Shown here piece by piece: positions 43,344-52,736 of a stretch of DNA of 64,000 nt (position 1 is its first letter; each line of letters opens with the position of its first letter). The translations under genes and the position numbers were made by a program. This DNA comes from Undibacterium_A arcticum (GTDB lineage: Bacteria > Pseudomonadota > Gammaproteobacteria > Burkholderiales > Burkholderiaceae_D). The DNA lies in NCBI RefSeq assembly GCF_042660705.1, contig NZ_JBHSUQ010000001.1; one strand, written 5' to 3'. The notes beneath the pieces were generated by a model. That model was not told the origin of the DNA, made no database searches, and saw only the letters and a list, made by a program, of their open reading frames with translations.

Positions 43344-44357
43344 ATGTTGACCACATTGCGCACGCGCTGCCACAGCAGTTACCGGCGCTTTCTGAACAAG
43401 TGGCTGTACCGACTGCGGGACGCCGAACCGGGCGAGGTGTTTCTCAACCAGCGCCGCGTGTTCATCGTCCCATCCGGCGCCGGGCTGATGTTCGGCGTGA
43501 TGCTGGTGGTGCTGTTCGTCGCCTCGGTCAATTACTCGCTGAACCTGGGTTTCGCGCTGACTTTCCTGATTGCGGCCTGCGCGGTGATCGACATGTATCT
43601 GACCTTTCGTAATCTGGCCCATCTGCATCTGGCGCCGGGACGGGTCAATCCGGTGTTTGCCGGCGAAGAGGCGCAATTCGAGCTGCATGTGATCAACCGT
43701 CGCAACTATGAGCGCTTTGCGCTGTGGCTTGGCTTTATCGGCGAAGGCCAGAACCACCCGGAACAGCCGCTCGATATCGCCAGTCACGCCAGCCGGTCCG
43801 TCACGCTGTCGGCGCCGAGCATCACCCGCGGTCGTTTGCAGGCACCGCGGGTGCGCCTGCAGACGCGCTTCCCGCTCGGTCTGTTGCACGCGTGGAGCTA
43901 CTGGCAGCCGGATGCAACCGCCCTGGTCTATCCGCTACCAGAGCAGAACGCGCCGGCGCTACCGGTCGCCGGCGACGCCAAGGACGATGACTTCTGGCGC
44001 GCTGGGCGCGCCGGGCGCGACGACTTCGGCGGCATCCGCGGCTATCAGGATGGCGATGCCATGAAACATCTGGCGTGGCGCCAAATTGCCCGGATTCCGG
44101 CCGATCTTGGCGGTCAATTGCTGACCAAATACTTTGAAGGCGGCGCGGCCAGCGAATTGTGCCTTGATTTTTCGGCGCTGCCGCCTGCGCTCGATACCGA
44201 ACTGAAACTGTCGCGCCTGACGCGCTGGGTCCTCGAGGCGGAGGCGCGCGGCCTGCCCTATGCGTTCCGACTCGGCGCCAACGACTTCGCTGCCGCGGTC
44301 GGCACTGCCCATCGCGCGGCCTGCCTTCAGGCCTTGGCATTGTACGAGGCGAGCTGA
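43344..44357 (+). CDS. DUF58 domain membrane protein
   Basis: 337 residues. Two membrane helices at about 47-66 and 68-86 (GLMFGVMLVVLFVASVNY; LGFALTFLIAACAVIDMYL), then a DUF58 region with the typical EFDGIRGYQDGDAMKHLAWRQIAR-like segment, here DDFGGIRGYQDGDAMKHLAW near residues 226-245, and a VWA-like C-terminal part. DUF58 proteins pair with MoxR ATPases. Its TGA overlaps the next gene's ATG by one base, so translation is coupled. Confidence 0.92.
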   Translation: MLTTLRTRCHSSYRRFLNKWLYRLRDAEPGEVFLNQRRVFIVPSGAGLMFGVMLVVLFVASVNYSLNLGFALTFLIAACAVIDMYLTFRNLAHLHLAPGRVNPVFAGEEAQFELHVINRRNYERFALWLGFIGEGQNHPEQPLDIASHASRSVTLSAPSITRGRLQAPRVRLQTRFPLGLLHAWSYWQPDATALVYPLPEQNAPALPVAGDAKDDDFWRAGRAGRDDFGGIRGYQDGDAMKHLAWRQIARIPADLGGQLLTKYFEGGAASELCLDFSALPPALDTELKLSRLTRWVLEAEARGLPYAFRLGANDFAAAVGTAHRAACLQALALYEAS

Positions 44358-46399
44358 TGAGTCGGTTCAAATCCGCTGCCATCGCGGCCATCAGCGGTCG
44401 CTTTAGTACCCCCCTTGCGCGCGACAAGGCCGATACCCTGCTGTTGATGCTGGCCTGCGTGCTGGTGTTGCTGCCGCATACCGCGCACCAGCCGCTGTGG
44501 ATCAGCGTGGCTTGCGGCGCGATTCTGTGCTGGCGCGGCTGGATCACGTGGCGCGGCAAACGCATGCCGCCGCGCTGGCTGCTGCTGCCGGTCGCGCTGG
44601 CGGCGATGGTCGGCGTCAATGTCACTTTCAAGACTTTGTTGGGCCGCGATGCCGGCGTCGCGATGCTGGTGCTGCTGCTCACGTTCAAGCTGCTGGAGAT
44701 GCACGCGAAGCGCGATTTGTTCGTGGTGATCTTCCTCAGTTTCTTCCTGATGCTGGCCAGCTTCTTCTATTCGCAAACCATGCTCAGCGCGCTGCTGACG
44801 GTGGTCGCGGTGATCACGATGCTGACCGCACAGCTGTCGTTTCAGTATACCGGTCGCATGCCGCCGCTGCGCCGACGCCTGCGGCTGACGGCCGTGATCG
44901 TCGGGTTGGCGGTGCCGCTGACGCTGGTATTGTTCCTGCTCTTTCCACGGATCCAGGGGCCGTTATGGGGTTTGCCCGGCGATGCCCATGCCGGACGCAG
45001 TGGCTTGTCCGACAGCATGTCCCCCGGCAATATCTCGCAACTGGCGCTGTCGGAGGAAATCGCATTTCGCGTCAAATTCATCGATCCGGCGCCACCCAAG
45101 TCCCGGCTATATTGGCGCGGCGCGGTACTCGGCAACTACGACGGCCGTAGTTGGACCCCAATGCACTTTCAATCGGCAGGTCATCAAGGTTCGGTGGTGG
45201 TGTTGCGGCCCTACGGCAAGCCGATCCGGCATCAGGTAACACTGGAGCCGAACGGCCAGCGCTGGTTGTTTGCGCTCGAACTGCCGCGGCAGGCGCCCAA
45301 CGTGGACGGCATGCTCAGCAGGATTGGCGCCGATCGCGAGCTTCTGGGCAGCGAGGCAATCGAGCAACGGATCCGTTACGACGCGGTGTCGTATCCGAGC
45401 TATACCCTCGACGCCGACGCCTCGCCCGACGAACAGCAGAACTGGCTGAGCTTGCCGGCCGATTACAACCCACGCACGCTGGCCTTCGCGGCCAAGCTGC
45501 ACCGGCAGGCATCGGACCAGCGGCAACTGGTCAATCTGGTGCTGCAATATTTCCGCCGCGAGAGTTTTCGCTACACGCTGGAGCCGCCCCCGCTCGGCAA
45601 GCACGCAGTCGACGAATTCCTGTTCTCGACCCGCGCCGGCTTTTGCGAACATTATGCGAGCTCGTTCGTGGTGCTGATGCGCGCCCTCGGCATTCCGGCG
45701 CGGGTCGTGACCGGTTATCAAGGCGGCGAGATGAATCCGATCGACGGCTACATGACGATCCGCCAGTCCGACGCCCACGCCTGGGCCGAAGTCTGGCTGC
45801 CGCAGCGCGGTTGGCTGCGCGTCGATCCGACTGCCGCGGTGGCACCGGAGCGGGTCGAACTGAACCTTCGCGGCGCGATTCCGCGCCATACGCTGGCAAC
45901 CCTGCTCGGCCTGCATGCGGGCCAGGATTCGTGGGGCGCCGGCCTCGGGCTGAACTGGGATGCGATGACCAATTCCTGGAACCAATGGGTACTTAATTAC
46001 AACCCGCAACGACAAAGGAATCTGTTGCGTTCACTCGGCTTCGACGATCTCGACTGGCAAAGTCTGACCGCGTTGATGTTTGGCCTCGGCACCATCGCGA
46101 TCGCACTGGCAGCCTTGCCGTTGCTGCTAAATCGGCCGCGGCGCGACCCGTTCGATGCGATATACTCGGCGTTCTGCCAGCAGATGGCACGTCGCGGTAC
46201 AGCGCGTGCCATCCATGAGGGTCCGCGCGCTTATGCGGCGCGCCTGAAGACCAGCCTGCCCGCTGACAAGGTGGCCGCGGCAGAACGCTTTTTGATGCTG
46301 TATGAACACATTCGATTCGGGTCGGGCAGCACCGCGCATGTCAAGGAGCGCAGCGCTGCGCTGGCCAGACTCAAATCACACTTAGCCGACTGCCGATGA
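44357..46399 (+). CDS. TgpA-type membrane transglutaminase-like protein (DUF3488)
   Basis: 680 residues. Six or so N-terminal membrane helices (about 30-195), a periplasmic transglutaminase-like domain, one helix near 575-595 and a C-terminal DUF4129-like tail. The catalytic triad is visible: Cys near 430 in TRAGFCEHYASSFVVLMRA, His near 474 in DAHAWAEVWL, and Asp near 490 in VDPTAAV. Pseudomonas TgpA is essential and lies in the same moxR-DUF58-tgpA arrangement, which suggests a shared envelope function. It overlaps mltB by four bases. Confidence 0.93.
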   Translation: MSRFKSAAIAAISGRFSTPLARDKADTLLLMLACVLVLLPHTAHQPLWISVACGAILCWRGWITWRGKRMPPRWLLLPVALAAMVGVNVTFKTLLGRDAGVAMLVLLLTFKLLEMHAKRDLFVVIFLSFFLMLASFFYSQTMLSALLTVVAVITMLTAQLSFQYTGRMPPLRRRLRLTAVIVGLAVPLTLVLFLLFPRIQGPLWGLPGDAHAGRSGLSDSMSPGNISQLALSEEIAFRVKFIDPAPPKSRLYWRGAVLGNYDGRSWTPMHFQSAGHQGSVVVLRPYGKPIRHQVTLEPNGQRWLFALELPRQAPNVDGMLSRIGADRELLGSEAIEQRIRYDAVSYPSYTLDADASPDEQQNWLSLPADYNPRTLAFAAKLHRQASDQRQLVNLVLQYFRRESFRYTLEPPPLGKHAVDEFLFSTRAGFCEHYASSFVVLMRALGIPARVVTGYQGGEMNPIDGYMTIRQSDAHAWAEVWLPQRGWLRVDPTAAVAPERVELNLRGAIPRHTLATLLGLHAGQDSWGAGLGLNWDAMTNSWNQWVLNYNPQRQRNLLRSLGFDDLDWQSLTALMFGLGTIAIALAALPLLLNRPRRDPFDAIYSAFCQQMARRGTARAIHEGPRAYAARLKTSLPADKVAAAERFLMLYEHIRFGSGSTAHVKERSAALARLKSHLADCR

Positions 46400-47568
46400 A
46401 ACTCTCCTGTCTTGCCAAACGCATTGCCCTATGCGCCTCCTTGCCGCTCTTGATCAACGCCGGGATCGCCACCGCCGGCGAGGCACCGCCAAACGGGACG
46501 GCGAAAGCCGACAAGCCGCGCAAGATTGCACTCGAGCGCAACCGCTACGACCGCCAGGAGCAACAGGACAACGTCGGGGAATTTGCCAACTTCGTGCAAT
46601 GGAAAGCAGTCTCCGACTTCATCGATCAGATGGTCGCGAAACATGATTTCAGTCGGCCGGAACTGGAAGCGATACTGGGCAAGGTACGTTACGTCGATAC
46701 CACGATCCAGCTGATGAAACCGGCGCCGGCCGGCAAGCCGAAGAACTGGCGCGCCTACCGCGCCCGCTTCGTCGAGCCGGTGCGGATCGAGGCCGGCGTC
46801 CGATTCTGGAACGACAATGCCGATACGCTGGCGCGTGCCGAACAGCAATACGGCGTGCCAGCCGACATCATCGTCGGCATCATCGGCGTCGAGACCGTGT
46901 ACGGCCGCAACACCGGCAATTTCCGCGTGATGGATGCCGTGACCACACTGGCCTTCGACTATCCCGACACACCGACGCGGCTGGCGCGCATGACCTTCTT
47001 CCAGGGCGAGCTGGAAAACACGCTGCTGTTTGCACGCGAATCCGGCATCGATCCGTTTTCCCTGCTCGGCTCGTATGCGGGTGCGATCGGCTGGCCGCAA
47101 TTCATGCCGAGCAGCATCCGGCAATACGCCGTCGATTTCGATGGCGACGGCAAAATCGACCTGCGCAATTCCCAGGCCGATGCGATCGGCAGCGTCGCCA
47201 ATTTTCTGGTGCAACACGGCTGGCGGCGCGGCGAACCGCCGGTGTTTCCGGCGACCGTCGACAGCCGCAATCCGTCCGACGGCAACGACGACATCGGCTC
47301 GAATTCATGGCAGGCCTTCATCGGCCAAGGTCTGGAAGCGAAATTTTCTCTCGATGCATTGAAAGCCGGCGGCGTCAGCCCGGTGGTCGAGCCGCCGACC
47401 GACATGACATTCGGGTTGGTGGACTTGCAAAATGGATTCGAACCGGCCGAATACTGGTTGGGCGGAAACAATTTCTTCGCCATCACCCAATACAACCGCA
47501 GCTTCTTCTATGCGATGTCGGTAATCGACCTCGGCCGTGCGGTCCGGACAGCGCGCAGTCAATACTAG
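46396..47568 (+). CDS. mltB: Lytic murein transglycosylase B
   Basis: 390 residues. Signal peptide 1-26 ends at ATA or TAG; no lipobox cysteine, so a soluble periplasmic form. Catalytic Glu166 sits in IVGIIGVETVYGRNTG, the MltB signature, followed by LLGSYAGAIGWPQFMPSSIRQYAVDFDGDGKIDL and the C-terminal ITQYNRSFFYAMSVIDLG. Cleaves peptidoglycan strands with 1,6-anhydro product. It is coupled to tgpA by an ATGA overlap, which ties this operon to cell-wall handling. Confidence 0.94.
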   Translation: MKLSCLAKRIALCASLPLLINAGIATAGEAPPNGTAKADKPRKIALERNRYDRQEQQDNVGEFANFVQWKAVSDFIDQMVAKHDFSRPELEAILGKVRYVDTTIQLMKPAPAGKPKNWRAYRARFVEPVRIEAGVRFWNDNADTLARAEQQYGVPADIIVGIIGVETVYGRNTGNFRVMDAVTTLAFDYPDTPTRLARMTFFQGELENTLLFARESGIDPFSLLGSYAGAIGWPQFMPSSIRQYAVDFDGDGKIDLRNSQADAIGSVANFLVQHGWRRGEPPVFPATVDSRNPSDGNDDIGSNSWQAFIGQGLEAKFSLDALKAGGVSPVVEPPTDMTFGLVDLQNGFEPAEYWLGGNNFFAITQYNRSFFYAMSVIDLGRAVRTARSQY

Positions 47569-48345
47569 GGATGGATTCGGCAGCACGAGTTGCGTAATGG
47601 CATGACGCCATTCAGACGCGGCACCGCCATGGATGATTCCGCTTCTTGGCTTTCCCAAGGCTCAATTTGCCGGAGTATATGTCATACCTCCAATATTTAT
47701 TGGTGGAAATGGCCGGCATGACTAGCCAGTATATGTGTCCCATCATCACCCACACGCTCGCTTCGGCCGAGATTCCTATTTTTATTTCAATAATTTCTTG
47801 CCATAGATGAACTATTGCAAGAATCGCCATCTAACCTAGTGTGGTGTGCTTTGCAATTGATTGAATATCAACGCCAGTGCTTTCCTGCCTGAGTTGGCGA
47901 GAAATTTCGTTACCTTGGTAACCTCAGACCATTGCAAAGCACGCCATTACAGCAACGGATTGCAAATAAAAATTGCGCTTTATCAATATGCCGCCTCGAT
48001 GGCTACATAGAATCAAATTGTTAGAGAAACAATTTTTTACCGTTCGCTGCCGCGTTACTCGAGATATGGATTACACCGGGCAACGCCGCAGGTTGGCTCT
48101 ATTTTTTTCAGAGCGTTAATCAAGTACCAGCGTAGTTGTTTCAAAAAATCATATTTTTTAACAATCTTGTCTTTATGCAAAAAAACTCTAATTGTTATAA
48201 AATTGGGTGTATTCCTTAAAAACTTTACGTAAAATCTGTGTACTTACCGTCGCAGTTACCTGTCGCAATCGGGGATTTTATGTTTCTAGAGTAATTTTTG
48301 GGTGCGTCCCCGGCACAATGAATCTTACATGGAAGTATCAAGATT
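47569..48345. other. Long AT-rich intergenic region
   Basis: 777 bases with clearly lower GC than its neighbours. Contains GGAGTATA at 47672-47679, the inverted-repeat element at 47846-47942, and AT-rich runs around 48150-48240 that may hold the promoter of the HTH gene. No gene seen; the low GC suggests acquired DNA or a regulatory zone. Confidence 0.6.
47846..47942. repeat. 97-bp nested inverted-repeat element
   Basis: GTGCTTTGCAAT (47846-47857) and ATTGCAAAGCAC (47931-47942) are perfect 12-bp inverted repeats. Inside are CGCCA/TGGCG arms and a GTTACC-TT-GGTAAC palindrome (47909-47922). No coding capacity. Either a MITE-like insertion or a structured RNA. Confidence 0.65.
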
Positions 48346-48675
48346 ATGACTAATCAACCAGACAACAACACCAACGACGAGATGGATAGCGATCAGCTTA
48401 AGTACGATCCGAACCGTTTGCTCGATACCCTGATCGAGAAACTGCATCTCAAGAATGATGCCGCCTTGTCGCGCGCACTGGAAGTCGCGCCGCCGGTGAT
48501 CAGCAAGATTCGCCACAATCGACTGCCGGTCGGCGCATCGCTGCTGATACGCATGCATGAAGTGAGCGACATGAGCATCCGTGACCTGCGTTATCTGATG
48601 GGCGATCGCCGCACCAAATTCCGCATCAGCGACAAGCAGTTCAAGCCAAAAGAAGCCACCACGGCGCCGCAATAA
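48346..48675 (+). CDS. Small HTH (Cro/CI-like) DNA-binding protein
   Basis: 109 residues. After an acidic, Asn-rich N-terminus, residues 25-75 form a lambda-repressor-like helix-turn-helix: LIEKLHLKNDAALSRALEVAPPVISKIRHNRLPVGASLLIRMHEVSDM. Residues 78-109 are a basic tail. Compact homologues without any other domain are common in Burkholderiales and are unnamed. GGAAG upstream of the ATG is a fair ribosome site. Probably a local or phage-derived regulator. It is convergent with cysM, whose stop is 34 bases away. Confidence 0.75.
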   Translation: MTNQPDNNTNDEMDSDQLKYDPNRLLDTLIEKLHLKNDAALSRALEVAPPVISKIRHNRLPVGASLLIRMHEVSDMSIRDLRYLMGDRRTKFRISDKQFKPKEATTAPQ

Positions 48676-48708
48676 GCGGGCGGATTTTCCCGCCGCATGG
48701 TTCAGGCA

Positions 48709-49611
48709 TCAGGCAGGGAAAATCCCGGTGGACAGATAGCGGTCGCCGCGATCGCAGACGATGAACACGATGGTGGCGTTCTCGACCGTGCGCGACAGAC
48801 GCAATGCAACTTCGCAGGCGCCGCCGGACGATATCCCGCAAAAGATTCCCTCTTCTGCCGCCAGGCGCCGCGTCATTTGTTCGGACGCGGCCTGGCTCAC
48901 ATATTCCAGCTGGTCGACTCGCGATTTATCATAGATTTTCGGCAGGTACGCTTCCGGCCATTTTCTGATGCCCGGAATTTGCGAACCTTCTTCGGGCTGC
49001 GCGCCGATGATGCGGATCGCCGGGTTTTGCGCTTTCAGATAGCGTGACACACCCATGATGGTGCCGGTGGTCCCCATCGCGCTGACGAAATGGGTGATCC
49101 GGCCTTCGGTATCGCGCCAAATCTCCGGTCCGGTACTCTCGTAGTGGGCGCGTGAATTGTCCGGGTTGGCAAATTGGTCGAGGATGATGCCCTTGCCTTC
49201 CTTCTGCATCTGCTCGGCCAGATCGCGCGCGTATTCCATGCCGCCGGTTTTCGGGGTCAGGATGATCTCCGCACCGTAGGCCGCCATGCTCTGGCGCCGC
49301 TCGACACTGAGATTTTCCGGCATCAACAAAACCATCTTGTAGCCGCCGATCGCGGCCGCCATCGCCAGCGCGATGCCGGTATTGCCGCTGGTGGCCTCGA
49401 TCAGCGTGTCACCTGGCTTGATGACGCCGCGCTCCTCGGCGCCCCTCACCATCGACATCGCCGGACGGTCCTTGACTGAACCGGCCGGATTATTGCCTTC
49501 CAGCTTGGCCAGAATGATGTTGTTGCGCTCGGCCGCTTCGGCGCCCGGCACCCGCTTCAGTTGTACCAGCGGCGTATTACCGATTGTGTCTTCGATGCTG
49601 AGATAGGCCAT
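48709..49611 (-). CDS. cysM: Cysteine synthase B (O-acetylserine sulfhydrylase)
   Basis: 300 residues from ATG at the complement of 49609-49611 (start AYLSIEDTIGNTPLVQL). PLP-binding Lys47 is in NNPAGSVKDR, the phosphate loop TSGNTG near residues 70-76, and AMGTTGTIMG near 175-184; the ISSGGA segment follows. Makes cysteine from O-acetylserine (or O-phosphoserine) and sulfide or thiosulfate. CysM-type rather than CysK by the LVQLKR start and shorter length. In related genomes it commonly follows the LPS genes, as here. Confidence 0.95.
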   Translation of the reverse strand: MAYLSIEDTIGNTPLVQLKRVPGAEAAERNNIILAKLEGNNPAGSVKDRPAMSMVRGAEERGVIKPGDTLIEATSGNTGIALAMAAAIGGYKMVLLMPENLSVERRQSMAAYGAEIILTPKTGGMEYARDLAEQMQKEGKGIILDQFANPDNSRAHYESTGPEIWRDTEGRITHFVSAMGTTGTIMGVSRYLKAQNPAIRIIGAQPEEGSQIPGIRKWPEAYLPKIYDKSRVDQLEYVSQAASEQMTRRLAAEEGIFCGISSGGACEVALRLSRTVENATIVFIVCDRGDRYLSTGIFPA

Positions 49612-49702
49612 GTTCTTGCTTGATCCGATATACAAGGCACCATTCTAATCCGAGATGCGGCAACGCGTATTTGCGTCGGTTCCGATCACGGATATGGATG
49701 AT

Positions 49703-49745
49703 AAAAAAACCCCGCGGTCTGCAACGGCGACCGGCGGGGTTTGTG
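49703..49745 (-). terminator. Rho-independent terminator of comEA
   Basis: CCCCGC and GGTC (49710-49719) pair with GACC and GCGGGG (49729-49739) with a one-base bulge; on the minus strand the stem is followed by a T-run (A-run at 49703-49709). It lies just past the comEA stop. Confidence 0.8.
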
Positions 49746-49758
49746 TAGCAAGGACTGA

Positions 49759-50172
49759 TTACTTCGGCGCAGAGGCGGAAGCTGCGCCAGAGGCTCCTGC
49801 CTTGGCTGATGCTGCTGCCGGTGCGGCCATTGGCGAAGCAGTCTTGGCCGGTGCTTTTGCCATCGGTGTTTTTGCCATAGGTGCAGCGGCCGGTGCGTCA
49901 GCCAGGGCTTGACCATTGACGGTCAGGCCGGCTTGCGACAGCTTGGCTGCATTTTTCTTGCCCACACCCTTTACACGCTTTTCAAAGTCCGGCCAATCCT
50001 TGAACGCCCCACCCTTGGTGCGCTCATCGATGATCACCTTGGAAGTTTTCGGGCCGATACCCTTGATGCCGTCCAGCGCTGTCTGGTCGGCCTTATTAAC
50101 GTCAACCTGCGCGAATGCAAAACCCATCGTTGCGACCAAAGTAGCGACCGCCAGCAGTAATTTCTTGAACAT
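49759..50172 (-). CDS. comEA: ComEA-like helix-hairpin-helix DNA-binding protein
   Basis: 137 residues from ATG at the complement of 50170-50172 after GGAGAG. Signal peptide 1-21 (LLLAVATLVATMGFAFA). Residues 22-85 carry the ComEA HhH fold: VDVNKADQTALDGIKGIG and then VKGVGKKNAAKL. The C-terminal 45 residues are a low-complexity Ala/Pro/Met/Lys tail (AAPMAKTPMAKAPAK). Binds incoming DNA in the periplasm during natural transformation. Located where hldD is often found in relatives. Confidence 0.88.
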   Translation of the reverse strand: MFKKLLLAVATLVATMGFAFAQVDVNKADQTALDGIKGIGPKTSKVIIDERTKGGAFKDWPDFEKRVKGVGKKNAAKLSQAGLTVNGQALADAPAAAPMAKTPMAKAPAKTASPMAAPAAASAKAGASGAASASAPK

Positions 50173-50306
50173 TTGATTCTCTCCGGTTGATTGAATGGCA
50201 TTTGTGACAACAAGGGCAAAGGATATTTCGTCCCTTGCGTCTGATAACGGCCAGACAACCAAGCGGTTGACAACATTCCCGCATCATACCAAAACGTCAA
50301 CGCGCC

Positions 50307-51260
50307 CTAACCAAACAGCTCTTCCTTGGTGACGGTTGCGGTGCCAAGCTTGCCGACCACGATACCGCCGGCCCGGTTGGCGGTGGTGACCGCATCGGCA
50401 ATCGGCATGCCGGCGCCGAGCATCGCAGCCAGCGTCGCAATCACGGTGTCGCCCGCGCCGGAGACGTCGAACACCTCGCGTGCCATCGCCGGCGTATGCA
50501 TTACCTGCTGGTCGGTATACAGGCTCATGCCCTCTTCCGAGCGCGTCAGCAGCAAGGCGTCGAGTCCGAGCGACAGCCGCAGCTGCTGGGCCTTGACGGT
50601 CAATTCCTGTTCGCTCGACCAGCTGCCGACGATACGCTTCAATTCGGATTTATTCGGCGTCAGCACCGATGCACCGGCATAACGCGAGAAATCATCACCC
50701 TTCGGATCGACCAGCACCAGCTTGCCGGCCTGGCGGGCGGTTGCGATCATGTCGGCCACGTTGACCAGGCTACCCTTGGCGTAATCGGACAAAACGATCA
50801 CGTCATACTGATCCAGCAAGGCATTGTATTGGCTCAGCTTGTCACGCAATACGGTCTCGGTCGGCGCACTTTCGAAATCGACGCGCAGCAATTGCTGCTG
50901 GCGACCGATAACGCGCAGCTTGATGATGGTCGAGATCGCGGCGTCGCGCTTCAGATAGCTCTGGATGCTCGATTCGCCCAGGATCTGTTCGACCGTATCG
51001 CCGGCCTCGTCCTGGCCGACGACGCCGAGCAAACCGGTCCGGGTGCCGAGTGCAGCCGCATTGCGCGCCACGTTGGCGGCGCCGCCGAGACGCTCTTCGC
51101 GCCTCTCGATCCGCACGATCGGCACCGGCGCTTCCGGCGAAATGCGGTTGACCTCGCCGAACCAGTAACGGTCCAGCATCACGTCCCCCACCACCAGGAT
51201 GCGGACCGTGTCCAGAGCAAGCGGCAGTGTCGGGCTGGTATTGTCCTGGTTCATGATCAT
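50307..51260 (-). CDS. rfaE1: D-glycero-beta-D-manno-heptose-7-phosphate kinase
   Basis: 317 residues, corresponding to the kinase half of bifunctional HldE; the adenylyltransferase half is absent, so a separate gene must supply it. Ribokinase-fold marks are VVGDVMLDRYWFGEVNRISPEAPVP at the start, GGAANVARN near residue 60, and the catalytic FDVSGAGDTV near 260-270. Makes heptose-1,7-bisphosphate for LPS inner core. It overlaps ugd by four bases and is transcribed with it. Confidence 0.94.
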   Translation of the reverse strand: MIMNQDNTSPTLPLALDTVRILVVGDVMLDRYWFGEVNRISPEAPVPIVRIERREERLGGAANVARNAAALGTRTGLLGVVGQDEAGDTVEQILGESSIQSYLKRDAAISTIIKLRVIGRQQQLLRVDFESAPTETVLRDKLSQYNALLDQYDVIVLSDYAKGSLVNVADMIATARQAGKLVLVDPKGDDFSRYAGASVLTPNKSELKRIVGSWSSEQELTVKAQQLRLSLGLDALLLTRSEEGMSLYTDQQVMHTPAMAREVFDVSGAGDTVIATLAAMLGAGMPIADAVTTANRAGGIVVGKLGTATVTKEELFG

Positions 51261-52642
51261 GTCCGGGTCAGCACCGAACGGCCGATGCCGTGATATTCAA
51301 AGCCTGCATCGGCCATGGCGTCCGGCTCATACAGGTTGCGGCCATCGAAAATGACGGGAGTCTTCAGCTGCGCCTTGAGCTGCGCAAAATCCGGGCTGCG
51401 GAAGGTTTTCCATTCAGTCACGATGGCCAGCGCGTCGGCGCCTGTCAAAGCATCCATCGCGTTGTGCGCGAAACGAATCCGCTGCTGGTCGAACGTCGGC
51501 CCCAGGTCCAATGCCAGTACCCGCTTCGCTTCTGGCATCGCGACCGGGTCGTAGACCGCCACTGTCGCGCCGCGTTGGATCAGTTCCCGCAGCAGCACAC
51601 GGGATGATGCTTCGCGCATGTCGTCGGTATTGGGCTTGAATGCCAGCCCCCACAGTGCAAAATGTTTGCCGCTCAGATCGTCGCCAAAACGCGCGACGAT
51701 CTTCTGGCCCAGCACGTGCTTCTGCTGATTGTTGACCGCTTCCACCGCGCGCAGGATCATCAGTTCCTGGCCATAGGCGCCCGCGGTGCGCTCCAGCGCC
51801 TGCACGTCCTTCGGGAAACAGGAACCGCCGTAACCGCAGCCGGCATACAGGAAGCTGTGGCCGATGCGCGGGTCGGAGCCAATGCCGTGTCGCACCGCTT
51901 CGATGTCGACGCCGACCTTGTCGGCCAGACTGGCCATTTCGTTCATGAACGAAATGCGCGTCGCCAGCATCGCATTGGCCGCATATTTGGTGAATTCTGC
52001 CGAACGCACGTCCATCCAGAAGGTGCGTTCGTGGTTGCGATTGAACGGTTTGTACAAGTTTTTCATCATCGCATGCGCGAGCTGGCCTTCGCTGGTGTCG
52101 TCGCAACCGATCACGATCCGGTCCGGCCGCATGAAGTCCTCAACCGCCGCGCCTTCCTTCAGGAATTCGGGATTCGACACCACCGAAAATGTCACAGGGC
52201 ACTGCTGCGGGTCGGACTGGCGTGCCGTCAGTTCGCCCTCAATCGCCAGCCGCACCCGGTCGGCGGTACCGACCGGCACCGTCGACTTGTCGACCACTAC
52301 CTTGAAGCCAGTCATATGGCGACCGATATTGCGCGCCGCTGCCAGCACGTATTGCAGGTCGGCCGAACCGTCCTCGTCGGGCGGGGTACCGACCGCGATG
52401 AACTGGATATCGCCGTGCGCCACGCTGGCCGCGACATCGGTCGAAAATTGCAGGCGACCAGCGGCGCGGTTGCGCGCCACGATCTCTTCCAGGCCCGCTT
52501 CGTGAATCGGGATGCCGCCGTTGTTCAGCATGTCGATCTTGTGCTGGTCGACGTCGAGACAGAACACGTCGTTGCCGAGTTCCGCCAGGCAGGCGCCGGT
52601 GACCAAGCCTACGTAACCGGTGCCGATAATGGTAATTTTCAT
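51257..52642 (-). CDS. ugd: UDP-glucose 6-dehydrogenase
   Basis: 461 residues. The NAD-binding motif is IIGTGYVGLVTGACLAELG at the start, then FCLDVDQHKI; the catalytic cysteine is in CGYGGSCFPKDVQAL near residue 270, and GLAFKPNTDDMREASS near 325 is the UDP-binding region. Makes UDP-glucuronate for polysaccharide or lipid A modification. Its 3' end overlaps rfaE1 (ATGA). The gene lies downstream of lapB in the same direction. Confidence 0.95.
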   Translation of the reverse strand: MKITIIGTGYVGLVTGACLAELGNDVFCLDVDQHKIDMLNNGGIPIHEAGLEEIVARNRAAGRLQFSTDVAASVAHGDIQFIAVGTPPDEDGSADLQYVLAAARNIGRHMTGFKVVVDKSTVPVGTADRVRLAIEGELTARQSDPQQCPVTFSVVSNPEFLKEGAAVEDFMRPDRIVIGCDDTSEGQLAHAMMKNLYKPFNRNHERTFWMDVRSAEFTKYAANAMLATRISFMNEMASLADKVGVDIEAVRHGIGSDPRIGHSFLYAGCGYGGSCFPKDVQALERTAGAYGQELMILRAVEAVNNQQKHVLGQKIVARFGDDLSGKHFALWGLAFKPNTDDMREASSRVLLRELIQRGATVAVYDPVAMPEAKRVLALDLGPTFDQQRIRFAHNAMDALTGADALAIVTEWKTFRSPDFAQLKAQLKTPVIFDGRNLYEPDAMADAGFEYHGIGRSVLTRT

Positions 52643-52736
52643 GTGTAATCAGAGTTTGGCATGGCACTGCGACCAGCTGCCATGCATGGTTTCATGGTCG
52701 TCGATCGGGCGTCGATTGCTGCTCGCCCAGTCGAAG

